A DNA stretch of 64,000 nt from JANQRA01 sp035550735 (GTDB lineage Bacteria > Actinomycetota > Acidimicrobiia > Spongiisociales > ZC4RG35): positions 10,545 through 74,544 of the forward strand of contig DASZOM010000001.1 of NCBI GenBank assembly GCA_035550735.1, read 5' to 3'. Positions 9,301 through 16,693 of this stretch are shown here, one piece after another. The first letter of the stretch is position 1. Each line of letters begins with the position of its first letter. The translations under genes were made by a program, and so were the position numbers. Under the pieces are notes generated by a model, which was not told the DNA's origin, made no database searches, and was given only the letters and a program-made list of their open reading frames with translations.

Positions 9301-9320
9301 CCGCTCAGGTTCGTCCGGGA

Positions 9321-10025
9321 TCAGATCTCGAAGGGCAGTTCCAGCTGGGGCTCGGGGCGGACGAAGCGGGAGAGACCGTTCCAGGCGAGGTGGTCCATGA
9401 ACACCCATGACCGGCGATGGATGGCCGAAGGGCCCATCGCCTGGAGATGCGCCTTGTGGGTGGGACACGGGTAGCCCTTGTTCGCCTCGAAGTTGTATCC
9501 GGGGTATTGATGGGCGATCTCTCGCATCATCCGGTCCCGGGTCACCTTGGCGAGGATCGAGGCGGCGGCGATGGACAGGGAGGTGCGATCGCCGCCGACG
9601 ATGCGTTGCGCACCACCGATGAAGTCCCACTTGCCATCCACCAGGACATGGTCCGGCTCCATGCCCAGGGTGTCCAGCGCCCTCCGCGCCGCCAGCCGCT
9701 GCGCCTCTGACATCCCCAACTCGTCGCACTCGGTGTGGGTGGCATGACCCACCGCCCATGTCTCGCACCACGAGGCCACCCTCTCGAACATGGCTTCGCG
9801 TTCGGCCTCGGTGAGCATCTTGGAGTCCCGGATCTTGTAGACACGGCGGTCCCTTGGCACCACAGCCACTCCAACCGACAGCGGCCCGGCCCAGGCGCCC
9901 CGTCCCACCTCGTCGACACCGACCACCACCTCGACCCCTGCGTCCCACAGCTCCCGCTCCACGGAGAGACCCGGAGACCGCCGCTTCAGGCTGGGTCGGA
10001 GACGAGGGACGGTGCCAACCACCAT
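9321..10025 (-). CDS. rnhB: Ribonuclease HII
   Basis: This enzyme degrades the RNA strand of RNA-DNA hybrids and removes misincorporated ribonucleotides. The RNase HII signature 'GVDEVGRGAWAGPL' supplies the DE metal ligands, and further acidic residues are in 'RDSKMLTEAERE' and 'DHVLVDG'. The motif 'ANKGYPCPTHKAHL' near the C terminus is typical. The ATG at 10025 gives 234 residues; the same frame also opens with a GTG at 10046. Both lie in or beside a 13-bp hairpin, so the start is uncertain. It follows the sigma/GerMN pair on the same strand. Confidence 0.93.
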   Translation of the reverse strand: MVVGTVPRLRPSLKRRSPGLSVERELWDAGVEVVVGVDEVGRGAWAGPLSVGVAVVPRDRRVYKIRDSKMLTEAEREAMFERVASWCETWAVGHATHTECDELGMSEAQRLAARRALDTLGMEPDHVLVDGKWDFIGGAQRIVGGDRTSLSIAAASILAKVTRDRMMREIAHQYPGYNFEANKGYPCPTHKAHLQAMGPSAIHRRSWVFMDHLAWNGLSRFVRPEPQLELPFEI

Positions 10026-10057
10026 GAGCCGACAGGGTAGGCACACCCTGCCGGCTC
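10026..10057 (-). terminator. Strong hairpin between GerMN-protein gene and rnhB
   Basis: The arms at 10026-10038 and 10045-10057 form a 13-bp stem with a six-base loop. In the minus-strand RNA all pairs are Watson-Crick except one G-U. There is no U-tract after it, so it could be an attenuating or RNA-stabilising structure rather than an intrinsic terminator. It directly abuts the ATG of rnhB. Confidence 0.4.
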
Positions 10058-10065
10058 ACGGTGCC

Positions 10066-11151
10066 TCAGCTTCCGGAGGTCAGGCTCCAGATACCGCCCT
10101 CGGGAATGGGGACGGTGATGGCTTCCACCACCGAACCGTCCTCGGCCGAGTGGACGAAGACCCTGATCGAGGACTCGCCGGGTGTGATCAGTTCCGGGTT
10201 GATCCTCGCAGCGAATTCCCCCCAACAGCCGGTGCCACAGGTGGCGGTGGCGAAGTCCTCGTGAACCACCTCTCCACTCCCGTCGAGCACGGCGATGCTG
10301 ACCGTGGCCTCGAACACATTGGCAATCCCAACCACGGGATACCCCTCGCCAGTCTCGGTGATCGTATTGGTCAGGTTGATCATGTGCAGGTGGTCGAGGA
10401 AGTCGTCGCGGCCCACCGGGTCGACCAGGCTCAAGCCCTCGGTCCCGAAGGCCTCCACCGGCTCGCCACCGACGGTGAACAGGATCTCGCCCTCGTGATT
10501 GTCTAAGGTCAACGTGTAGATCAGCTGGTTGAGCATGGTGTAGTCGGCGAGCAGCCCACCGGCCCCGTCGAGGAAGGACTCGCTCATGTCGGCCGTGATG
10601 ACACCACCATCCGTGCTCGTCGACTCGACGATGACATCGGAGGGGATGGCATTGGCGAAGCCATCGGGCAGGGACAGCCCGCCGCTCCCGAGAGCCCTCG
10701 AGAACTCGACACCCTCCTCGAAGGGCCCGTCGATGGTGACCAGCAACGGCACCAGGGCGGGATTGCCCACGAAGCTGTCCGCAGGCTCGGTGTAGAGGAA
10801 CACCACTCCCGACCATTCCTCGACCATCGGCACGGCCGTCGTCGTGGTCGTCGGTGCGGGCGGCTCGGTGGTGGTCGTGGTCTCGCCCGGAGCCGTCGAG
10901 GGCGGGATCGTGCTGGTTGTCGTCGTGGTGGTTGCCACCGCATCGGGATCCCCTCCCCCGACGAACAGGAACAATGGCACTGCCAGGGCGGCTACCGCCG
11001 CCACCGCAGCGGCGAACACCAGGATCGGATTGGCGCGTTTCGCATCGGCCTCGTGACGGGCCATGGTCATCTCCTCGGGAAAAGGGGGCGGCTCGGGCGA
11101 CATCGCCATCAGCCGCCGCATCAGGTCTCGGATCTTCTCGTCTCTGCTCAT
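10066..11151 (-). CDS. Membrane-anchored GerMN/Gmad2 protein, possible partner of the upstream sigma factor
   Basis: This 361-residue protein has a short charged cytoplasmic N terminus (1-43), one TM helix (about 44-63, 'ILVFAAAVAAVAALAVPLFL') and a Thr/Pro-rich linker (about 70-115). An extracellular GerMN-like domain follows ('MLNQLIYTLT...GEILFTVGGEPV'), then a Gmad2 immunoglobulin-like domain ('VFEATVSIAVLDGSGEVV' to 'SAEDGSVVEAITV'). The start is the ATG at 11151, which overlaps the sigma factor stop as ATGA. A position right behind an ECF sigma gene, with this topology, suggests an anti-sigma or regulatory role, but the N terminus does not show a zinc anti-sigma motif. GerMN/Gmad2 proteins are otherwise cell-surface proteins of unclear function. 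Confidence 0.8.
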   Translation of the reverse strand: MSRDEKIRDLMRRLMAMSPEPPPFPEEMTMARHEADAKRANPILVFAAAVAAVAALAVPLFLFVGGGDPDAVATTTTTTSTIPPSTAPGETTTTTEPPAPTTTTTAVPMVEEWSGVVFLYTEPADSFVGNPALVPLLVTIDGPFEEGVEFSRALGSGGLSLPDGFANAIPSDVIVESTSTDGGVITADMSESFLDGAGGLLADYTMLNQLIYTLTLDNHEGEILFTVGGEPVEAFGTEGLSLVDPVGRDDFLDHLHMINLTNTITETGEGYPVVGIANVFEATVSIAVLDGSGEVVHEDFATATCGTGCWGEFAARINPELITPGESSIRVFVHSAEDGSVVEAITVPIPEGGIWSLTSGS

Positions 11152-11624
11152 GCCAGAAGCTCCCCAAGTCGCTTGCGGGCGCGGGCCAGGTGCCGTTTGA
11201 CGGTCCCGGCCGACACACCCATCCTCGACGCCGCCTCGTCCGGGCCGAGGTCCTCCCAATAGGTGAGGAAGACAGCCGCACGCTGCTGCACCGAGAGTCG
11301 ATCGACTGCATCGAGCACCTCGAAATCGAGGTCTGCCACCGGGTCGGGCAAAGAGTCCCGCCCGGCCGCCCTCATCTCTCGCAGCCGTCTCGAGAGCGTC
11401 CGGCGATGATGATCCTGGGCCACAGTCAGCACCGTCCGATACAGATACGCCCGACGGTCGACGACGCCGGGCCAGTTCCGTGACTCGAAGGCCTTGAGAC
11501 AGGCATCCGTCACCACATCAGGAGCGTCGAAGGGACCCACCAGACCGGTGGCGTACCTGGTCAGCTCCTGGCTGTAGCTCCGGTAGACCTGCTCATTGTC
11601 CATCACGCCCGTGGCCGTGATCAT
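11148..11624 (-). CDS. ECF-type RNA polymerase sigma factor
   Basis: The 158-residue protein has sigma region 2 (about residues 10-75, ending 'WLYRTV'-like 'AYLYRTVLTVAQDHHRR') and region 4 (about 105-155) with the helix-turn-helix 'DEAASRMGVSAGTVKRHLARARKRL'. It lacks regions 1 and 3, as ECF factors do. It should direct core polymerase to a small regulon. The downstream coupled membrane protein is the best candidate for its signal input. An internal ATG at 11603 is an alternative start. The ECF subgroup cannot be named from sequence reading alone. Confidence 0.9.
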   Translation of the reverse strand: MITATGVMDNEQVYRSYSQELTRYATGLVGPFDAPDVVTDACLKAFESRNWPGVVDRRAYLYRTVLTVAQDHHRRTLSRRLREMRAAGRDSLPDPVADLDFEVLDAVDRLSVQQRAAVFLTYWEDLGPDEAASRMGVSAGTVKRHLARARKRLGELLA

Positions 11625-11669
11625 GCCCCTAAGACGGAGCAGCCCCCGGTATTGGGTGACACCTAGTTG

Positions 11670-12194
11670 TCAGTTGAGACCGGGGTCGTCGGGAAATGTC
11701 GACACCACCGACAAGGGACCCGGTTGACGACGAAGCACTCGCCGCCACTGATCCTCGTCCGAGTCGAAGGGGTCGTCTGGCGAAGCCTGCACGACATACC
11801 AGGAGCCGACGGCGATCTCCGACTCCAACTGGTCGGTGCCCCAGCCGGAGTACCCCGAGTAGATCCGCACCGGGTGATCGTGGCCATCCGGCGGGGAGCC
11901 CAGGTCGATCATGCTCAAACCGGGGACGCCGGTGGTCATGCCACTCGGGGTGAGGGACAACCCGATGGCGACCGCCGGGTCGACCGGCCCTCCGTAGTAG
12001 ACCGTCGCCGGCGGCGCGGCGACCGAGGCCCAGTCCGGGAGATGCTCGCTGACCGGGTGCTCGGTCGGCCGGTTGAGCACGATGCCGACACAACCTTCGG
12101 TGTCGTGCTGGACCAGGAGGACGACGGTGCGGAAGAAGTGGGGGTCGAGGAGCAATGGTGTCGCCACCAAGAGCGAACCGGCCAGGGACTCCAT
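11670..12194 (-). CDS. YqgE/AlgH family protein (UPF0301)
   Basis: The 174-residue protein matches the YqgE/AlgH fold throughout: 'GSLLVATPLLLDPHFFRTVVLLVQHD' at the N terminus, 'GIVLNRPTE', 'YYGGPV', and 'YSGYSGWGTDQLESEIAVGSW'. The biochemical function is not established for the family. It is divergent from tdh with 40 bases between starts, too little for two full separate promoters without overlap. It ends 45 bases upstream of the sigma factor start on the same strand. Confidence 0.93.
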   Translation of the reverse strand: MESLAGSLLVATPLLLDPHFFRTVVLLVQHDTEGCVGIVLNRPTEHPVSEHLPDWASVAAPPATVYYGGPVDPAVAIGLSLTPSGMTTGVPGLSMIDLGSPPDGHDHPVRIYSGYSGWGTDQLESEIAVGSWYVVQASPDDPFDSDEDQWRRVLRRQPGPLSVVSTFPDDPGLN

Positions 12195-12234
12195 GCCTCA
12201 ATCGTGGCAGATCGGCGAGCTACGGTTCGCTGCG

Positions 12235-13278
12235 ATGACCGCAATGAGGGCGCTGGTCAAACACCCCGACGAGGTGGGGCTTCGTCTCGAAGAGGTGCCG
12301 GTGCCCGAACCCGGGCCCGACGACGTCCTGATCGAGGTTCACACCACCGGCATCTGCGGGACCGACCTCCACATCTACCTCTGGGACGAGTGGGCGGCTG
12401 CCAACATCCCGGCACCGATCACGGTTGGGCACGAGTTCTCCGGTCACATCGCCGCTCTCGGCTCCAACGTCTCCGGATTCGAGGTGGGCGAGCTGGTGGG
12501 AGCCGAGGGCCATGTGGTGTGTGGCCATTGCCGCAACTGCCTGGCCGGTCGGCGTCATCTCTGCCACCAGCCGAGAGGACTGGGTATCGACATCCCCGGA
12601 GCATTCGCCGACTACGTCGTCGTCCCGAAGACCAATGTCTGGCGTCACGTCGAGGACATCGATCCCGAGATCGCCGCTCTGTTCGACCCTTTCGGCAACG
12701 CCGTCCACACCGCCCTCGAGTTCGAGGTGTTGGGCGAAGACGTCCTCATCACGGGGGCAGGCCCGATCGGGCTGATGGCACTGGCGGTCGTCCAACACGC
12801 CGGGGCGAGGAATGCGGTGGTGACCGACGTGAACCCCTATCGACTCGACCTGGCGAGGACCATGGGGGCGACCCGCGCCGTCGACGTCCACAGCGAGGAT
12901 CTCGCCGGCGTCCAGCGCGACCTGGGGATGCTGGAAGGCTTCGACGTGGCCTTGGAGATGTCGGGCAGCTCTGAGGCTCTCGTCGACATCATCGAGAACA
13001 CGATCCACGGCGCCAAGATCGCCCTGCTCGGGATCCCGAACGAGCCATTCGCCATCGACTGGTCCGTTGTGATCTTCAACATGCTCAGCATCAAAGGGAT
13101 CTACGGCCGGGAGATGTACGACACTTGGTACAAGATGAACGTCTTGATCGAGTCGGGCCTCGACATCTCGCCGGTGATAACCCATCGCTTCGCCGCGGCC
13201 GACTTCGACGAGGCATTCACCACAATCCAGAGTCACGAGTCGGGCAAGGTCCTCCTCCGGTGGAGAGAGGGCGGCTAG
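12235..13278 (+). CDS. tdh: L-threonine 3-dehydrogenase
   Basis: This zinc alcohol dehydrogenase family enzyme oxidises L-threonine to 2-amino-3-ketobutyrate with NAD+. From the ATG at 12235 the protein has 347 residues. Catalytic zinc ligands are Cys41 ('GICGTDLHIY'), His66 and Glu67 ('GHEFSG'). The structural zinc cysteines are Cys96, Cys99, Cys102 and Cys110. The NAD loop is 'GAGPIGLMA'. The motif 'LWDEW' after Cys41 and the segment 'IKGIYGREMYDTWYKM' are specific to Tdh over other dehydrogenases. No kbl (ketobutyrate-CoA ligase) gene lies beside it. An ATG at 12244 is a close alternative start. Its end overlaps the convergent hydrolase by four bases. Confidence 0.96.
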   Translation: MTAMRALVKHPDEVGLRLEEVPVPEPGPDDVLIEVHTTGICGTDLHIYLWDEWAAANIPAPITVGHEFSGHIAALGSNVSGFEVGELVGAEGHVVCGHCRNCLAGRRHLCHQPRGLGIDIPGAFADYVVVPKTNVWRHVEDIDPEIAALFDPFGNAVHTALEFEVLGEDVLITGAGPIGLMALAVVQHAGARNAVVTDVNPYRLDLARTMGATRAVDVHSEDLAGVQRDLGMLEGFDVALEMSGSSEALVDIIENTIHGAKIALLGIPNEPFAIDWSVVIFNMLSIKGIYGREMYDTWYKMNVLIESGLDISPVITHRFAAADFDEAFTTIQSHESGKVLLRWREGG

Positions 13279-14084
13279 ATCCGACTGCCGACCCAACGAG
13301 CGACGTCGGCGATCACATCCGGGCCCTCGGGCTCGTTGAACACCTCATGGCGCAGCCGTGGGAGGACCCATCGCTCCACGTTGGGCATCGACTCGAAACA
13401 CTCGGTGGAGGCGGTGGGGACCAGCCGATCGTCGCCACCGTGGACGACGAGGGTGGGCACTTCGAGCTCTTCGACCCGATCGTTGAGCTCATCGATCTGG
13501 GCGAATGCGAGTGCACCGAATCGAACGGTCGCCCTGGTGACCACCAGAGGATCGGCGAAGTAGGCCTCGGCCACGGCCGGGTCCCGGGACAGGTGGTCGC
13601 CCTTGACCGCGTTGGATAGGGCCAAAGTGGGGACGATTCGGGCGAGGAGGCGGGCCAGGGTGCGCTGCCATCCGGTCCCCCCGGCCATGGCGGGAGCAGA
13701 GAGAACCAACAGATCAGGACGCATTCGGTCGCTCAACGTGTAGCCGAGGGCGATGGCGCCGCCCAGCGAGTGCCCGAGCAGGACCACCGGCTTGCCCTGG
13801 ACGCGCGCCCATTGAACGTGCTCACCGACCTGATCGTGATACCGCCCCCAGTCGTCGATGTCCCAACGACGACCTCCGGTGCCGCCCGCCCCGATCAGGT
13901 CGAAACCACGGACGTGGAAGCCCGCGCCGGCGAGGAGACGGCCGGTGCGCTCGTGCCGGCCGGAATGCTCGGCGATTCCGTGGACGAGGACGATGTTGGC
14001 CCGCGCTTCACCGTCAGGGGCCCATTCGCGGATCAGTTGGGAGCCGACTTCTGGATGGTCCTGGGCGTAGGCGACGCTGGGCAC
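13275..14084 (-). CDS. Alpha/beta hydrolase, monoacylglycerol-lipase-like
   Basis: The 269-residue protein starts with GTG. The segment 'VHGIAEHSGRHE' (oxyanion region) and nucleophile elbow 'GHSLGG' are typical of the monoacylglycerol lipase / lysophospholipase subgroup (Hydrolase_4). The catalytic Asp is probably in 'VHGGDDRLVP' and the His in 'RLRHEVFNE'. It lies six bases after gcvT in the same operon, though no metabolic link is evident. The substrate is likely a lipid ester by family, unproven here. Confidence 0.9.
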   Translation of the reverse strand: MPSVAYAQDHPEVGSQLIREWAPDGEARANIVLVHGIAEHSGRHERTGRLLAGAGFHVRGFDLIGAGGTGGRRWDIDDWGRYHDQVGEHVQWARVQGKPVVLLGHSLGGAIALGYTLSDRMRPDLLVLSAPAMAGGTGWQRTLARLLARIVPTLALSNAVKGDHLSRDPAVAEAYFADPLVVTRATVRFGALAFAQIDELNDRVEELEVPTLVVHGGDDRLVPTASTECFESMPNVERWVLPRLRHEVFNEPEGPDVIADVARWVGSRI

Positions 14085-14090
14085 CGACGT

Positions 14091-15134
14091 CTACTTGTGA
14101 AAGGGCGGTTTGGCGATGTGACCAGGCACCCACCGGTCCCTTATGAGCACTTCCATGGCATCGCCCGTCTGGGGTGGTGGAGACACATAGGCGAGCCCGA
14201 CACCGGTCTGCAGCATCGGGCTGAGATTACCCGACGTGACCATCCCCTCTCCCCCGCCGGAGGTGCGCACCTGGTGGCCATGTCGGGGGATCCCACGCTC
14301 CTCGAGCACGAAGCCGACCAGTCTGCGCTCGGCGCCCACGTCGAGTTGGCTCTCCAGCACAGCCTTGCCGGTGAAGTCGTGATCGAGTGAGACGGCGAAT
14401 TCGAGACCAGCCTCGATGGGTGTGGTCGTCTCGCCGATGTCCTCCCCCCACAACGCCAGCCCGGCCTCGAGCCGGAGAGTGTCCCGGGCACCGAGACCGC
14501 AAGGTGTCGCCCCACCGTCAGTCAAGGCACGGAAGAGACTCTCGGCGACCTCGAGGGAGACGCACAACTCCGCTCCCGGCTCCCCGGTGTAGCCGGTGCC
14601 GGCGAGACGGACCTCATCGCCGTCCCAATCGGCGCTCGCGCAAGCCATGCGACGAGGAGTCACTCCGAGCAGGCTATCGACGAGACGCGGCGCCTCCGGG
14701 CCCTGGACGGCGATGAAGGCGGTGTCGTCGCGCAGATCGGCCACGTCACAGCCCGGCTCGTCGGCGAACTCCCCCATCACCCGGTCGTGATTGGCGGCAT
14801 TCGGCATCACCCAGAAGACGTCGTCCTCCCACCGCCAGACGATGAGGTCGTCGACTATCCCCCCTTCCGGATTGAGGATCATCGTGTACTGGCATCGCCC
14901 CGGCTCGATCCGGTCGATGTCGTTGCAGAGACGCCTTCTGATCGCGGTGCGCGCCCCGTCCCCGCTCAGATGGAAACGGCCGAGATGGGACACGTCGAAG
15001 ACGCCGACACCTTCCCTCACCGAGCGATGCTCGGCGAGCACCGAGGTGTACTGCACCGGCATCTCCCAACCGCCGAAGTCGACGAATCGGGCGCCGAGGC
15101 TCTGGTTGAGTTCGTGTAAGGGGGACCGCCTCAT
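14091..15134 (-). CDS. gcvT: Glycine cleavage system aminomethyltransferase (T protein)
   Basis: This protein transfers the methylene carbon from aminomethyl-lipoyl-GcvH to tetrahydrofolate, releasing ammonia. The 347 residues match GcvT: 'FVDFGGWEMPVQY' near the N terminus, 'VFDVSHLGRF', 'CQYTMILNPEGGIVDDLIV', the folate region 'GTGYTGEPGAELCV', and 'GARDTLRLEAGLALWGEDI'. gcvH lies about 4.4 kb away on the same strand; gcvP is not in the window. The start overlaps the upstream nuclease-like gene as ATGA. It is a member of the MerR-led operon. Confidence 0.93.
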   Translation of the reverse strand: MRRSPLHELNQSLGARFVDFGGWEMPVQYTSVLAEHRSVREGVGVFDVSHLGRFHLSGDGARTAIRRRLCNDIDRIEPGRCQYTMILNPEGGIVDDLIVWRWEDDVFWVMPNAANHDRVMGEFADEPGCDVADLRDDTAFIAVQGPEAPRLVDSLLGVTPRRMACASADWDGDEVRLAGTGYTGEPGAELCVSLEVAESLFRALTDGGATPCGLGARDTLRLEAGLALWGEDIGETTTPIEAGLEFAVSLDHDFTGKAVLESQLDVGAERRLVGFVLEERGIPRHGHQVRTSGGGEGMVTSGNLSPMLQTGVGLAYVSPPPQTGDAMEVLIRDRWVPGHIAKPPFHK

Positions 15135-15565
15135 CCGGTGAGACGTTCACCCCGGTCTTCGAGACGGACGATCTCGGGCTGGCCCGGCATCCGGGTTGGG
15201 GCGACGACCTCGTCGAGGTGGTCGGGCTCCTCCAGCCCGTACTTGACCACCAGATGGAGATAGTCGCGCTGGTAGAAGACCTTGCACTTGATCTCCGGGT
15301 GGTGCTCGCGGAGCTGGCGGACCTTCCGGTTCTTCTTGGTCACCAGCTTCTGGTTCATCGTGGTGATCTCGATGAAGAGGTCGTCCTCGGGCAGGTAGAA
15401 GTCGGGTGTGAAGAACTTGACCGGCTCCCCGTTCTCGAACCCGATGGGAAAGCTGCGCGGCTCGTATTCCCAGGGAACGCCGTAGAAATCGAGGAGAAGG
15501 GCGAATTGCCGCTCGCTGTTGTGAGCGAATTCGACGTCGTGAGCCGTCTTCGGTTCGTTGCTCAG
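15131..15565 (-). CDS. Small nuclease-like (PD-(D/E)XK-type?) protein with apparent CTG start
   Basis: The frame is open from a TGA upstream in the MerR gene and contains no ATG, GTG or TTG until residue 70, yet the first 69 codons encode a clearly folded sequence. Reading from CTG at 15565 gives 144 residues. That CTG overlaps the MerR stop as CTGA, the local coupling pattern, and is preceded by GAGGTGGGAG. Visible features are 'SERQFALLLDFYGVPWEYEP', then 'FFTPDFYLPEDDLFIEIT' (an acidic D...E-x-T pattern like a PD-(D/E)XK core, without the usual Lys at that place), then 'KKNRKVRQLREHHPEIKCKV' and 'FYQRDYLHL'. Function is not established. The ATG at 15358 alone would discard the putative active site. 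Confidence 0.65.
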   Translation of the reverse strand: MSNEPKTAHDVEFAHNSERQFALLLDFYGVPWEYEPRSFPIGFENGEPVKFFTPDFYLPEDDLFIEITTMNQKLVTKKNRKVRQLREHHPEIKCKVFYQRDYLHLVVKYGLEEPDHLDEVVAPTRMPGQPEIVRLEDRGERLTG

Positions 15566-16038
15566 GGGACTCCCACCTCGACGACCTCTGCTAGCTCCTC
15601 GGCGTCAGGAAACAACTGCAGGATCGCCCCCTCGACCTGGTCCTGGACCGGCCCGATGGCGATGCTGAAGACACCCTGGCCCTTGCGGAGGACGTCGACG
15701 ACCTCTTGGTCGGAATGGGCGGCGTAGATGGTCTGACCGTCGCTGAGCAGCGTGACGTCCGCCAGCGGCTGGTCGGAGTCCATCTCGGAACGGAGGATCT
15801 CGACCGCCGAGCGGATCTTCTTCAGGCTCATCCCGGCGTCGAGAAGGTTCTTGATGACCTTGAGCTGGACAACGTCGGTGAACGAGTAGAGACGTTGTGA
15901 CCCGGAGCCATGAGCCTGTTGCAGCGAGGGCACGATCAGCCCGGTGCGTGCCCAGTAGTCGAGTTGCCGGTAGGTGATGCCCACCAGCTTGCAAACCTGT
16001 GGGGCGCGGTAACCGCCCACTTCCCGCTCAAGGGTCAT
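15562..16038 (-). CDS. MerR family transcriptional regulator (second MerR of the gcvH-FHA cluster)
   Basis: The 158-residue protein has an N-terminal winged helix (residues about 8-80): 'YRAPQVCKLVGITYRQLDYWARTGLIVPS', the wing 'GSGSQRLYSFTDVVQLKVIKNLLDAGMSLKKIRSAV'. The C-terminal effector half has no cysteine cluster, so it is not a metal-type MerR. It corresponds by position to mycobacterial Rv1830, next to the DUF151 gene. A perfect 16-bp palindrome at 16050-16065, between its promoter and its GGAGGAG ribosome site, is the probable autoregulatory operator. It heads the operon with the nuclease-like gene, gcvT and the hydrolase. Confidence 0.9.
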   Translation of the reverse strand: MTLEREVGGYRAPQVCKLVGITYRQLDYWARTGLIVPSLQQAHGSGSQRLYSFTDVVQLKVIKNLLDAGMSLKKIRSAVEILRSEMDSDQPLADVTLLSDGQTIYAAHSDQEVVDVLRKGQGVFSIAIGPVQDQVEGAILQLFPDAEELAEVVEVGVP

Positions 16039-16049
16039 AGCTCCTCCGG

Positions 16050-16065
16050 GTTACACCAGTGTAAC
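16050..16065 (-). promoter_or_regulatory. Palindromic operator GTTACACCAGTGTAAC upstream of MerR gene
   Basis: This is a perfect 7-bp inverted repeat with a 2-bp centre, 12 bases before the MerR ATG. It lies just downstream of the probable transcription start and immediately upstream of the GGAGGAG ribosome site. A MerR-family dimer typically binds such a palindrome, so autoregulation is inferred. Confidence 0.6.
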
Positions 16066-16078
16066 TCCGCCGCCGGGA

Positions 16079-16108
16079 AAGCTACTGCCACCCCCTTCCC
16101 GGTGTCAA
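16079..16108 (-). promoter_or_regulatory. Promoter of the MerR-gcvT operon
   Basis: On the minus strand there is a consensus -35 TTGACA (16103-16108), an 18-base spacer, and -10 TAGCTT (16079-16084), fitting TANNNT. Transcription would start near 16072, placing the palindrome at 16050-16065 inside the first 25 transcribed bases, where bound repressor could block clearance. Confidence 0.55.
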
Positions 16109-16151
16109 CGTTTTCCTGTGGAAAAGTCCGGTGGGCCTCGTCGGGCCGCGA

Positions 16152-16661
16152 TCACTGCCCTTGCTCGCCTCCGAGAAAGTCCTCGACGGTGACCTCCTCC
16201 AGGAACTCGCGGAAGCGGGCCACCTCTTCCTCCTCGTCCTCGTCCTCGAAGTGGACTCCCGCCTCGTCGAGGACAGAAGCCGCCACCAGCACCGGAGTGC
16301 CGGTGCGCACCGCGAGGGCGATGGCGTCCGAGGGTCGAGACGAGACCTTCACCTCGTTTCCGGAGACGTCGAGCGAGAGGTCGGCGAAGAAGACCGAGTC
16401 ACGCATCTCGGTGATGGTCACCCGCACCGCCAGGGCACCGACTGCGTCGAGCACAGACCGCATCAGGTCGTGGGTCAACGGCCGTGGCGGCTGGACCCCC
16501 TCCATGGCGGTGGCGATGGCCGTCGCCTCGTTGCTGCCGATCCAGATGGGGAGATAGCGGGTCCCGTCCTCCTCCTTGAGGAGCACGATCGGCTGGTTGG
16601 AGGGGAGCTCCACTCTCACTCCGACGATCTCGACGGGGATCGGGTCCCGGTCACCGGCCAT
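16152..16661 (-). CDS. DUF151 bifunctional nuclease family protein
   Basis: The 169-residue protein has the DUF151 fold: 'PNQPIVLLKEEDGTRYLPIWIGSNEATAIA', 'RPLTHDLM', 'VTITEMRDSVFFADLSL' and 'SRPSDAIALAVRTGTPVLV', followed by an acidic C-terminal tail. Plant and archaeal relatives have reported DNase/RNase activity. In Mycobacterium this family (Rv1829) lies between two MerR genes, as here, although hpt and a carboxypeptidase gene are inserted on the upstream side. It is separated from the MerR promoter by 40 bases. Confidence 0.92.
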   Translation of the reverse strand: MAGDRDPIPVEIVGVRVELPSNQPIVLLKEEDGTRYLPIWIGSNEATAIATAMEGVQPPRPLTHDLMRSVLDAVGALAVRVTITEMRDSVFFADLSLDVSGNEVKVSSRPSDAIALAVRTGTPVLVAASVLDEAGVHFEDEDEEEEVARFREFLEEVTVEDFLGGEQGQ

Positions 16662-16693
16662 GCGCGGAGGTTATCACCGGTGTGGAGACAGTC

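Noticed and set aside
9145..10059. Long minus-strand open frame running through the 35-bp repeat and over rnhB
   Set aside because: It is a register-shifted shadow of rnhB extended through the repeat; its repeated peptide simply reflects the tandem DNA units (35 bases is not a multiple of three but the frame happens to stay open).
15131..15358. 75-residue protein starting at the ATG at 15358
   Set aside because: The 69 codons upstream encode conserved-looking sequence with the presumed active site; the CTG at 15565 with CTGA overlap explains the gene better.
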